From the NCBI RefSeq assembly GCF_003937945.1, contig NZ_RSEC01000060.1:744001-808000 (forward strand): 64,000 nucleotides of DNA. Reading direction: 5' to 3'. Under the pieces are notes generated by a model, which worked only from the letters and a program-made list of their open reading frames with translations, did not search any database and had not been told where the DNA came from. Below, piece after piece: positions 35,692 to 43,215 of this stretch (positions within the stretch are counted from its first letter, which is position 1; each line of letters starts with the position of its first letter). This DNA comes from Amycolatopsis eburnea (GTDB taxonomy: Bacteria; Actinomycetota; Actinomycetes; Mycobacteriales; Pseudonocardiaceae). A program made the position numbers and the translations under genes.

Positions 35692-36613
35692 CCTCGACCT
35701 GGCCACCGCGCTGCGGCACGCGGAGAAGTTCGGCCCGCTGTGGCTGGACGTGCCGACCGACACGACGTTCGGGCTGATCGACGCCGGGCGGTGCGCCGAC
35801 GACGCGGCCTACCGCGACGAGGTGGCGGCGGTGCTGCGCGGCCAGCAGGTCGGGTGCGTCAGCAACAGCCGCGACGCGCAGCTGCTGCTCGGCCCGCACG
35901 ACCGGCACACCGACCCGGTGCACCAGGGCGGCCCGGCCGCCAAGCGCGCCCACGCGCTCACCTGCGCCCTCGGCGCGATCCGGCTGGCCGAGCGGCTCGG
36001 CGCGCCGGACGTCCGGCTGCTGCCCGGCTGCCCCGACTTCGGGCGCTGGCTCTCCTGGTGGCACAGCGACGTGAGCTGGGCCGACAACATCGCGGAGTTC
36101 CGCGCCGTGGCAGAGCCGCTGGTCCGGGCCGCGCGCGAGGCGGGCGTCCGGCTGCTGGTGGAGCCGCACCCGAAGCAGGTCGTCTACGACCGGGCGAGCG
36201 CGGACCTGCTGTTCGCCGCGACCGAGGACTGGGCGGACGTGCTCGGGCTGTGCGTCGACCCGGCGAACCTCGCCGCGACCGGGCACGACCCGGTCGACGC
36301 CGTGCGCGGCTGGGAAACCCGCATGGGCGCGGTGCACGCGAAGGACCTGCAGCGCTGGAGCGGGCGCGGCCTGCCGTCCGGCGCCGGCTGGGGCCGCTAC
36401 GGCCCGCAGCCGCCGATCCGCTTCCGCGCGCTCGGCCTCGGCGAGCTGCCGTGGGCGGAGATCGTGGCGACGCTGCAGGACGAAGGCTTCGACGGCGTGC
36501 TCTACCTCGAGCACGAGGACACGCTGCTCCCCCGCGAGCGCAGCATCGAGCGCGGGCTCGGGGTGCTGCGGTCGATGGTGCCGGACGCGGTGGCCGAAGG
36601 GCGGACGTGGTGA
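35657..36613 (+). CDS. TIM-barrel sugar isomerase/epimerase (xylose-isomerase-like)
   Basis: This 318-residue AP-endonuclease-2-type TIM barrel has candidate metal ligands at LLVEPHPK (Glu), LCVDPANLA (Asp), GAVHAKDLQRW (His) and LYLEHED (Glu), as in inosose isomerases, hydroxypyruvate isomerases and tagatose epimerases. It probably epimerises or isomerises a ketose or inosose-like cyclitol next to the carbonyl, a step needed after a 2-epi-valiolone-type cyclase. It overlaps the kinase gene by 35 bases and the glycosyltransferase start by four (GTGA). Confidence 0.88.
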   Translation: MKLGLCLAAFGDLDLATALRHAEKFGPLWLDVPTDTTFGLIDAGRCADDAAYRDEVAAVLRGQQVGCVSNSRDAQLLLGPHDRHTDPVHQGGPAAKRAHALTCALGAIRLAERLGAPDVRLLPGCPDFGRWLSWWHSDVSWADNIAEFRAVAEPLVRAAREAGVRLLVEPHPKQVVYDRASADLLFAATEDWADVLGLCVDPANLAATGHDPVDAVRGWETRMGAVHAKDLQRWSGRGLPSGAGWGRYGPQPPIRFRALGLGELPWAEIVATLQDEGFDGVLYLEHEDTLLPRERSIERGLGVLRSMVPDAVAEGRTW

Positions 36614-37878
36614 CCCCGGTGTGGGTGCGCGAGCCGGGGCCGGGCCCGCGGCTGGTGCACGTCAACGCGACCGCGACCGGCGGCGGCGTCGCCGAGCTGC
36701 TGCACGGGCTGGTGCCGGCGCAGCTGGCCGACGGGCTCGACGCCGGCTGGGCGGTGATCGCCGGGGACGACGGGTTCTTCGCGTTCACCAAGTCCCTGCA
36801 CCACCTGCTGCACGACCGGGGCGCGCCGCGGATCGCCCCCGCCGACCTGGAGCACTACCGGGCGGTGCTGGCGCCGCAGGCCGAGTGGCTGGCCGCGCGG
36901 GTGGGTCCGGGCGACACCGTGGTGCTGCACGACCCGCAGGTGCTCGGCCTGGCCCCGGCGCTGGCGGCGGCCGGTGCCCGGGTGGTCTGGCACTGCCACA
37001 TCGGCACCGACACCCCGGGCCCGGGCCCGGCGGCGGTCTGGCGCGCGTTCGCCGCCGAACTGTCCACAGTGGACGTCGTGGTGACGGCGCTGGCGGCGTA
37101 CGCGCCACCGGGGCGGCCGGTCGCGGTGTGCGCGCCGGCGTTCGACCCGAAGGCGGCGAAGAACCGGCCGATGGACGCGGTGGAGGCGAACGAGCTGCTG
37201 GCCGAAGCCGGGCTGACCGCGGAAACGACGTGCGAACTCGCCACCGTCGAGCAGGACGCGCCGATGCCGGCCGGGGCGCGGCTGGTGCTGCAGGTCTCGC
37301 GGTGGGACCCGCTCAAGGACATGCCCGGCGTGCTGCGGCTGCTGCCCGACCTGCCCGGCGACGTCCACCTCGTGCTGGCGGGCAACGATCCCGAAGAGAT
37401 CCCGGACGACCCCGAAGGCCTCGCCGTGCTCGCCGAAGTGCGGCGGCTGCGGGCCGGGCTGCCCGCGCCGGTGCGGCGCCGGGTGCACCTGCTGCGCACG
37501 TCGCAGCGGGACCCCGAACGCGCCGCGCTGCTGATCAACGCCCTGCAGCGGCGGGCGGACGTCGTCGTGCAGAAGAGCCTCGCCGAAGGGTTCGGGCTCA
37601 CCGTCACCGAGGCGATGGCGAAGGGGCGGCCGGTGGTCGCCGGGCGCGTCGGCGGGCTGTGCGCGCAGATCGAGCACGGCCGGACCGGGCTGCTGGTCGA
37701 CCCGTCGGACACGGCAGCCGTCGTGGCCGCCGTGAACCAGCTGCTTTCGTGCCTGCGGGACCGCGAGCGCATGGGCGCGGCCGCAGCGGCCGCGGCCACC
37801 ACCACGTACCTGATGGACCGCCTGGTCGCGGACTACCGCGCGGTGGCGGCCCGGCTTCCGGAAGGGGCGGCACGATGA
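36610..37878 (+). CDS. GT4 glycosyltransferase, TreT/trehalose-phosphorylase-like
   Basis: This 422-residue retaining GT4 enzyme has LVHVNATATGGGVAELLHG at the N-terminus, VVWHCHIGTDTPGPGP in the acceptor domain, and QVSRWDPLKDMPGVLRLLPD. The donor motif QKSLAEGFGLTVTEAMAKG with the E-x7-E glutamates is followed by RPVVAGRVGG. These fit the TreT/trehalose phosphorylase branch, which joins glucose from NDP-glucose to glucose. In this operon the acceptor, or even the donor, may be a cyclitol, so a pseudo-disaccharide is possible. The MshA role in mycothiol synthesis is also by a GT4 enzyme, but the match here is to TreT. GTG start, coupled to both neighbours. Confidence 0.9.
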   Translation: MTPVWVREPGPGPRLVHVNATATGGGVAELLHGLVPAQLADGLDAGWAVIAGDDGFFAFTKSLHHLLHDRGAPRIAPADLEHYRAVLAPQAEWLAARVGPGDTVVLHDPQVLGLAPALAAAGARVVWHCHIGTDTPGPGPAAVWRAFAAELSTVDVVVTALAAYAPPGRPVAVCAPAFDPKAAKNRPMDAVEANELLAEAGLTAETTCELATVEQDAPMPAGARLVLQVSRWDPLKDMPGVLRLLPDLPGDVHLVLAGNDPEEIPDDPEGLAVLAEVRRLRAGLPAPVRRRVHLLRTSQRDPERAALLINALQRRADVVVQKSLAEGFGLTVTEAMAKGRPVVAGRVGGLCAQIEHGRTGLLVDPSDTAAVVAAVNQLLSCLRDRERMGAAAAAAATTTYLMDRLVADYRAVAARLPEGAAR

Positions 37879-38600
37879 GGACCGGAGTGGTCACCGCGGC
37901 GGGCGGGCGGATCGGGTCGGCAGTGGCCGGGCGGCTGCTCGCGGCCGGCGTCGTCGACGAGGTCGTGGCGGTCGACGTCGTCGAGCCGACGGTTCCCGCC
38001 GGTGCCAAGGGTTTGGTCTGCGACCTGCGCGAAGCGTCCGAAGTGGACAAGCTGGCGGCCGCGCTGCCGGGCGAGCTTTCGGTGCTCGTCAACGTGCTGG
38101 GCGGCGAACGGCGCCCGCACCTCGAACCCGTCGAGGACGCGACCTGGCCGCCGGAAGCGGTGTGGGACGACATCTTCGCGCTCAACGTCACCACGGCCTA
38201 CCGCGTGACGAAGGCCCTGCGCGAACGCTTCGGCCGCGGCTCGGCGATCTGCAACGTCAGCTCGATCGCGGCGAACATGCCGTGGGTGGTCTCCCCCGCG
38301 TACGGCGCCGCGAAGGCCGCGCTCGAACACTGGAGCACCTCGCTCGCCGTCGCGCTGGCGCCGGCCGGGGTGCGGGTGAACACCGTCCGGCCCGGGTTCG
38401 TCTGGAGCAAGCAGTGGCAGGACGTCAGCCGCGCCGAGTTCGACGAGGTCGTCGCCGACCGCGTCCCGCTCGGCCGGGAGCAGACCGCCGACGACGTCGC
38501 CGACGTCGTCGCGTTCCTCTGCTCCCCCGCGGCGAAGCACATCACCGGGCAGGGCCTGGACGTGGACGGCGGCGCGACCCTGGTGCGGAGGGCACGATGA
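37875..38600 (+). CDS. Classical SDR oxidoreductase
   Basis: This 241-residue Rossmann protein has N-terminal VVTAAGGRIGSAVAGRLL as cofactor loop, DVVEP after the second strand, NVLGG in place of NNAG, catalytic Ser in CNVSSIAANMP, YxxxK in SPAYGAAKAALEHW, and the C-terminal GQGLDVDGGATL typical of oligomeric SDRs. It probably oxidises or reduces a hydroxyl of the cyclitol or sugar. ATGA overlaps at both ends show strict coupling with the glycosyltransferase and the Mca-like gene. Confidence 0.92.
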   Translation: MRTGVVTAAGGRIGSAVAGRLLAAGVVDEVVAVDVVEPTVPAGAKGLVCDLREASEVDKLAAALPGELSVLVNVLGGERRPHLEPVEDATWPPEAVWDDIFALNVTTAYRVTKALRERFGRGSAICNVSSIAANMPWVVSPAYGAAKAALEHWSTSLAVALAPAGVRVNTVRPGFVWSKQWQDVSRAEFDEVVADRVPLGREQTADDVADVVAFLCSPAAKHITGQGLDVDGGATLVRRAR

Positions 38601-39430
38601 GGCTGATGGCGGTGCACGCGCACCCGGACGACGAATCGAGCAAGGCCGCGGCGACGCTCGCGCGGTACGTGGACGAGGGCCACGAAGTCCTGGTCGTCAC
38701 CTGCACGGGCGGCGAGGAGGGCAGCATCCTCAACCCGGCCATGGACACGCCGGAGGTGCGCGCCGACCTCACCGCGGTCCGCCGGGGCGAGATCGCGCGC
38801 GCGATCGAGGTGCTGGGCGTCGAGCAGCGGTGGCTCGGGTTCGCCGACTCCGGCTGGCCGGACGGCACCCCGGTGCCCCCGGGCCGGTTCGCGAGCCTGC
38901 CGCTCTCGACGTGCACCGAGCGGCTGCTCGTGGAGATGCGCGAGTTCCGGCCGCACGTGGTGATCACCTACGACGAGAACGGCGGCTACCCGCACCCGGA
39001 CCACATCCGGGCGCACGAGGTCGCGGTCGCGGCGTTCGAGGCGGCCGGCGCCGACCCGGACTGGCAGCCGCTGAAGCTGTACTACGTCCACGAGTGGTGC
39101 GGCAAGAAGATGGCGATCTTCCACGAAGCGCTGCTGGCGGCGGGGCTGGATTCGCCGTACCACGAGTGGCTGAAGGAGTGGGACACGAAGCCGGACATCT
39201 ACGCGCGGATCACCACGCGGGTGCCGTGCGCGGACCACTTCCCGCGGCGCGACGCGGCGCTGCTGGCCCACGCCACCCAGATCGACCCGGACAGCCACTG
39301 GTTCGCCGTCCCGCTGGAGCTCCAGCGCGAGCTGTGGCCGACCGAAGATTTCGAGCTCGCCCGTTCCCGGGTGGGCGGCTCTGGGCCGGAGGACGACCTG
39401 TTCGCCGGCATCGAAGTGCGGAAGGGGTAA
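38597..39430 (+). CDS. PIG-L Zn amidase, mycothiol S-conjugate amidase (Mca) paralogue
   Basis: This 277-residue LmbE/PIG-L-fold hydrolase has zinc ligands in MAVHAHPDDESSKAAATL (His9, Asp12) and YPHPDHIRAHE (His136), with catalytic Asp11. Whole segments match mycobacterial Mca as I recall it: VVTCTGGEEGSILNP, TYDENGGYPHPDHI, QPLKLYY, LAHATQIDP, and the tail EDDLFAGI. Mca cleaves the GlcN-Cys amide of mycothiol S-conjugates; the sister MshB deacetylates GlcNAc-inositol. Residue pattern and tail favour the Mca side. A loop present in housekeeping Mca appears shortened. LmbE of lincomycin biosynthesis is a precedent for an Mca-type enzyme in a pathway. Three bases separate it from the next gene. 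Confidence 0.9.
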   Translation: MRLMAVHAHPDDESSKAAATLARYVDEGHEVLVVTCTGGEEGSILNPAMDTPEVRADLTAVRRGEIARAIEVLGVEQRWLGFADSGWPDGTPVPPGRFASLPLSTCTERLLVEMREFRPHVVITYDENGGYPHPDHIRAHEVAVAAFEAAGADPDWQPLKLYYVHEWCGKKMAIFHEALLAAGLDSPYHEWLKEWDTKPDIYARITTRVPCADHFPRRDAALLAHATQIDPDSHWFAVPLELQRELWPTEDFELARSRVGGSGPEDDLFAGIEVRKG

Positions 39431-39432
39431 GG

Positions 39433-40053
39433 ATGAAGACCGTGGAACAGTGGTTCGACCCGATGGACCCGTGGTCCTGGGTCGTGTCGCGGTGGCTGCT
39501 GGAGGTCGAGCAGGTCCGGGAGATCGACCTGCGGTTCCGGGTGATGAGCGTTTCGGTGGTCAACGCCGACCGCGAGATCCCCGAGCAGTACCTCGACGAC
39601 CCGGAGGCCTACCTGAAGCGGATGCAGGCGGCCTGGGGCCCGGTCCGCGTGGCGACGGCGGCCGCCGAGCAGCTCGGCCCGAAGGTGCTGCGCGACCTGT
39701 ACACCGCGCTGGGCACGCGCATCCACGAACAGGGCAACAAGGACTTCCCCGCCGTGATCTCGGCGGCGCTGGACGAGCTGGGCCTGCCCGCCGAGCTGAA
39801 CGAGGTCGCCACGACGGACGCGGCCGACGACCAGGTCCGCGCCAGTACCCGCGAGGCGATGGACGCGGTGGGCATCGAGATCGGCACCCCGATCATCCGG
39901 ATCGACGGCGCCGCGTTCTTCGGGCCGGTGGTGTCGAAGATCGCGCGGGGTGAGGACGCCGGGCGGTTGTTCGACGCGTTGGCGACGTTGGCGGGGTTCG
40001 AGCACGTTTCGGAGATCAAGCGGGCGCGGATTTCGGAGCCCGACTTCTCCTGA
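39433..40053 (+). CDS. Cysteine-free Rv2466c-like DsbA-fold protein
   Basis: This 206-residue thioredoxin/DsbA-fold protein closely resembles the mycothiol-dependent nitroreductase family (Rv2466c): WFDPMDPWSWVVSRWLLEV, AWGPVRVATAAAEQ, GTRIHEQGNKDF, GTPIIRIDGAAFFGPVVSKI. In Rv2466c the active site reads CPWC. Here it is D12-P-W-S15, and the protein contains no cysteine at all. The cis-Pro loop (GTP) is kept. Ser in this place recalls kappa-class glutathione transferases. It may bind mycothiol, or a related thiol, as a transferase or binding protein. ATG with AAGG overlapping the previous stop; last gene of the operon. Confidence 0.9.
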   Translation: MKTVEQWFDPMDPWSWVVSRWLLEVEQVREIDLRFRVMSVSVVNADREIPEQYLDDPEAYLKRMQAAWGPVRVATAAAEQLGPKVLRDLYTALGTRIHEQGNKDFPAVISAALDELGLPAELNEVATTDAADDQVRASTREAMDAVGIEIGTPIIRIDGAAFFGPVVSKIARGEDAGRLFDALATLAGFEHVSEIKRARISEPDFS

Positions 40054-40086
40054 GCCCCGGTCCGCCACGTCAGTGCTGGGCCCGCA

Positions 40087-40143
40087 ATGCCATGAAAGGG
40101 TCGTTCATGTCGTCAGACGACATGAACGACCCTTTCATGGCAT
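40087..40143. repeat. 57-bp perfect palindrome
   Basis: Two 28-base arms starting ATGCCATGAAAGGGTCGTTC surround a single central A and are perfectly complementary. It shares CATGAAAGGGTCGTTCATG with 9051-9069. It lies exactly between the ends of the convergent cyclase and lyase operons, so a bidirectional terminator is likely. Confidence 0.9.
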
Positions 40144-40152
40144 CTCCGGAAC

Positions 40153-41346
40153 TCAGGCCACTACACGGCCGCGGGCGACCACGAGCCGCACGTCGGCCAG
40201 CACCGACGTCGAGGTGCGCGGGTCCCCGTCCACCACGAGCAGGTCCGCGTCCAACCCCGGCAGCACCCGGCCCGTCACCGAAGACAACCCGAGGATGTCC
40301 GCCGCGCTCGACGTCGCCAGCTCCAGGACGCGCTCCGGGCTGAACCCCAGCCATTCGTACATCCCCAGCAGCCCCGCGTACTCGCCGAACACCGCGTTCC
40401 GCACCCCGCCGTCCGAGCCCGGCAGGATCGGGACGCCCAGCTCGTCCAGCCACGCGATCCGGTCGAACAGCGGACGCGCCGCCGCCTCGCCGAGCGTTTC
40501 CCGCTGCACCAGCCAATCCCGCGGCCCGGCCGTGCAGCACGCCGCGATCCCGGCCACCGCCATCCGGCGGGCGATGTCCGCGCGGCGGTGCCACTGCGCG
40601 TCGCCGGCCAGCCAGTAGCAGTGCTCGATCGTGTCCACGCCCGCGTCGACCGCGAACTCGATCGACTCCGTGCCGTGCGCGTGCGCGGCGACCGGGAGGC
40701 CGAGCGCGTGCGCCTCCGCGACGACCGCCTTCACCTCGGCCTGGGTGAACTGGGACTCCCACATCGCCGCGCCGCCCGGGGTCAGGCTGCCGCCGCTGGC
40801 CATCACCTTGATCACGTCCGCGCCGGCCTCCGCGTTGGCGCGGACCAGTTCCCGCATCGCCGCTTCACCGGTGACCTCGCCGCCGAAGAACCAGCAGTGG
40901 CCGCCCGGTGGGGTCAGCGGGGCCAGCGCCGCGAGGATGCGGGGGCCCGGCCGGGTGCCCGCGTCGATCTCCCGCCGCAGCCCGGTGATGCGCGGGGGCC
41001 GGTCGCCGAGGTCGCGGACCGTCGTCACGCCGGACGCCACGAGCCGCGCGGCCCGCTCGGCCATGCCCGCGGCGACCGCGTCGGGATCCGCGGCGAGCAA
41101 CGCCCCCACCGGGTCGCTGCCGCCGTCCATGGACAGGTGCAGGTGCCCGTCGATGAGGCCGGGCACCAGCGTCGCGCCCGGGAAAGCCAGGCGCCGCGCG
41201 GATTCCGGCGCCACGACCGACTCGCGCGGGCCCGCCGCGGCGATCTTCCCGGCCACCACCAGGACGGCGGCGTCCGGGACGCATTCGCCGAGCGGGCCGC
41301 GCAGGAGCCTGCCCACCTCGATCAGCAGCGGCCCCGGAGCACTCAT
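40153..41346 (-). CDS. Metal-dependent amidohydrolase (imidazolonepropionase/prolidase-like)
   Basis: This 397-residue amidohydrolase-superfamily enzyme has GLIDGHLHLSMDGG (HxH), VIKVMASGGSLTPGG with the metal-bridging Lys, VAAHAHGTES (His), DTIEHCYWL (His) and PGSDGGVRN (Asp). The N- and C-terminal beta-sandwich and DADLLVVDGDP complete the fold. Relatives include Xaa-Pro dipeptidases and N-acyl amino acid deacylases. The ATG overlaps the PatB stop (ATGA), so the two are translationally coupled. Acting on an N-acetylcysteine or cysteine conjugate is an attractive inference, not shown. Confidence 0.9.
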   Translation of the reverse strand: MSAPGPLLIEVGRLLRGPLGECVPDAAVLVVAGKIAAAGPRESVVAPESARRLAFPGATLVPGLIDGHLHLSMDGGSDPVGALLAADPDAVAAGMAERAARLVASGVTTVRDLGDRPPRITGLRREIDAGTRPGPRILAALAPLTPPGGHCWFFGGEVTGEAAMRELVRANAEAGADVIKVMASGGSLTPGGAAMWESQFTQAEVKAVVAEAHALGLPVAAHAHGTESIEFAVDAGVDTIEHCYWLAGDAQWHRRADIARRMAVAGIAACCTAGPRDWLVQRETLGEAAARPLFDRIAWLDELGVPILPGSDGGVRNAVFGEYAGLLGMYEWLGFSPERVLELATSSAADILGLSSVTGRVLPGLDADLLVVDGDPRTSTSVLADVRLVVARGRVVA

Positions 41347-42563
41347 GCCACGGACGATAGCAACGGAACGCTGCGCGCCACCCGGCCTTTCAGCTCGCAG
41401 AGCAACGGCCAAGAAGTCGCGAAGTTCAGCCGCGCGAACCCCTGCCCGCCGCGCCCGAACGACTCGCCGGGGCTCAGCTCGATCCCGGCGTTCTCGCGCA
41501 CCACCGACGTCGGGTCGGCCCAGCCGAACGCCCGGAAGTCCAGCCACGCCAGGTAAGTCGCCTCCGGCAGGTGGTAGCGCACCATCGGCAGCTCGGTCCG
41601 CATCGTCTCGGCGACCATGTACCGGCTGCGGTCGAGGTAGGAGACCGTCGCGTCCAGCCACTCGTCGCCCTGCGTCCACGCGGCCACCGTCGCGGCCGCG
41701 CCGAAGATGTTGACCGAACCCAGCAGGCCCGCCTGGACGTCGATCACCGCGTGCATCCACTTGGGGCCCAGGTGCGCCACCGCGCAGCGCAGGCCGGCCA
41801 GGTTGAACGCCTTGCTCGCGCCGTACACGGTCACCGTCCGGGCACCCATTTCCGTGCTCAGGGAAGCGAACGGGATGTGCCGGTGCGGGGCGAACGTCAG
41901 GTCGGCGTGCAGCTCGTCGGACACGACCAGCATGTCGTTGCGCTCGACGGCGGTGGCGAGCGCGGTCAGCTCCGCGCGGGTGAACACGCGCCCGGTCGGG
42001 TTGTGCGGGCTCACCAGCAGGAGCAGCTTGGCGCCGGCCAGCACGGCGTCCAGCTGCCCGGCGTCGAACCGCCAGCCGGCTTCGGTGTCCTCCATCGGGA
42101 TCGGCACCACCCGGCGGCCCATGCTGGTGATCATCTTGGTGAGCGGGCCGAACGCCGGGGTGTGGATGGCGATCCCGTCGCCCGGCCGCGTCGACGCCTC
42201 CAGCACCACGCGCACGGCCTGCGCGACGTTCGTGAACTCGCGCACGTCACCCGGGTTCACGAACCAGCCGTAGCGGTCGGCCATCCGGTCGACGAAGGCC
42301 TCGCGCACGGTCCGCGCGCCGGTCGGCCAGTCCGGGTAGCCGAAGTCGCCGCTCGAGATCAGGTCGTGGAGCGACTCCCGGATCGGCTCGGCGACCGGGA
42401 AGTCCATGTCCGCCACCCAGGCCGGCACCACGTCCGGGCGGACGACCTGCCACTTGGCCCCGGGCCGGGACCGCAGTTCCGGTTCCGAGAGCGCCGAAAA
42501 CTGCTGATGCAGCCGCGATCGCGCCGCCGGCAACAGCGTCGCGCTCGCCTGCTCGATCGTCAT
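41343..42563 (-). CDS. PatB/MalY-type PLP-dependent C-S lyase (aminotransferase fold)
   Basis: This 406-residue fold-type I PLP enzyme has WVADMDFPVAEPIRESLHD, FGYPDWPTG, VSPHNPTGRVFTRAEL, VVSDELHADLTF, and the PLP Lys in YGASKAFNLAGLRCA. These are hallmarks of MalY/PatB cystathionine beta-lyases rather than true aminotransferases. It is expected to split a cysteine S-conjugate into a thiol, pyruvate and ammonia. It has its own upstream region, separated by a terminator from the Nudix gene, and is coupled to the amidohydrolase. It converges on the operon that holds the Mca-like amidase. Confidence 0.92.
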   Translation of the reverse strand: MTIEQASATLLPAARSRLHQQFSALSEPELRSRPGAKWQVVRPDVVPAWVADMDFPVAEPIRESLHDLISSGDFGYPDWPTGARTVREAFVDRMADRYGWFVNPGDVREFTNVAQAVRVVLEASTRPGDGIAIHTPAFGPLTKMITSMGRRVVPIPMEDTEAGWRFDAGQLDAVLAGAKLLLLVSPHNPTGRVFTRAELTALATAVERNDMLVVSDELHADLTFAPHRHIPFASLSTEMGARTVTVYGASKAFNLAGLRCAVAHLGPKWMHAVIDVQAGLLGSVNIFGAAATVAAWTQGDEWLDATVSYLDRSRYMVAETMRTELPMVRYHLPEATYLAWLDFRAFGWADPTSVVRENAGIELSPGESFGRGGQGFARLNFATSWPLLCELKGRVARSVPLLSSVA

Positions 42564-42693
42564 GGCCGTACCTCGTTTTCGTTTCCACCCAGTGTGTGTG
42601 TTCCCCTGCCCATATGACGGCTCGGGCGTGCAGAACTCATCGGTACCGGGCGAAAAATCCCCTGACCGTCGCGAATTTCCTGGTCAGGGCGCG

Positions 42694-42723
42694 GGAAGAG
42701 CCCGGGCTCCGCCGGGCTCTTCC
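42694..42723 (-). terminator. Terminator of the Nudix gene
   Basis: GGAAGAGCCCGG and CCGGGCTCTTCC form a perfect 12-bp stem with a 6-base loop, 16 bases after the Nudix stop on the minus strand. A second inverted repeat, CCTGACC...GGTCAGG at 42661-42687, lies just beyond and could be an operator for the lyase gene. Confidence 0.75.
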
Positions 42724-42739
42724 TTTCGGGAGCGGACTT

Positions 42740-43189
42740 TCAGCCGTTGCCGGCGGGCTTCCCGCGTTCCAGCGAGAGGGTGCGGTCCGTGCCGTGCGCG
42801 ACGGTGAACCGCGCCGCCAGCTCCGGCGGCAGGTACTCGGCGAGCCGGTCCACCGGGACCCACTCCGAGCGGTCCAGGCCGTTGCGGCCGAGGGTGAGCC
42901 GGATGTCGTCGTCGGCGAGTTCGCCGCCGTCGAAGACGTAGAGGAACTCGTCGCCGTCGTCGCCCGGCACCCAGTCGACGACGACCAGGCCCCGCGGCTC
43001 CCGGTCGAGACCGAGGTCCTCGCCCAGCTGGCGCCGCGCGGCCGCGGCCGGCGATTCGCCGTGCCCGACCAGCGCGCCCGGGATGTCCCAGCCGTTCTCG
43101 TAGATCGAGCGGTGCAGCAGCAGCACGGTGTCGCCGCGGGTGAACAGCGTCCCCGCGCAGACCCGCGGGGCGGGCGTGGCCTCGGTCAT
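42740..43189 (-). CDS. Nudix hydrolase-like protein with degenerate Nudix box
   Basis: This 149-residue protein begins MTEATPAPRVCAGTLFTRGD and has LLLHRSIYENGWDIPG, the usual lead-in to a Nudix box. The box itself reads GALVGHGESPAAAARRQLG then EDLGL. The REUxEE core is changed to RQLGED, so one of the metal-binding Glu positions is Gln and another Asp. It may hydrolyse a nucleotide-linked substrate with altered metal binding, or be inactive. It is 26 bases after the flavin oxidase gene. Confidence 0.82.
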   Translation of the reverse strand: MTEATPAPRVCAGTLFTRGDTVLLLHRSIYENGWDIPGALVGHGESPAAAARRQLGEDLGLDREPRGLVVVDWVPGDDGDEFLYVFDGGELADDDIRLTLGRNGLDRSEWVPVDRLAEYLPPELAARFTVAHGTDRTLSLERGKPAGNG

Positions 43190-43215
43190 GGATCCTCTCC
43201 TTCCTGGCCGCGCCG

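Noticed and set aside
41343..42563. Ordinary class I/II aminotransferase
   Set aside because: The segments VADMDFPVAEP, FGYPDWP and SDELHADLTF are specific to the MalY/PatB lyase branch.
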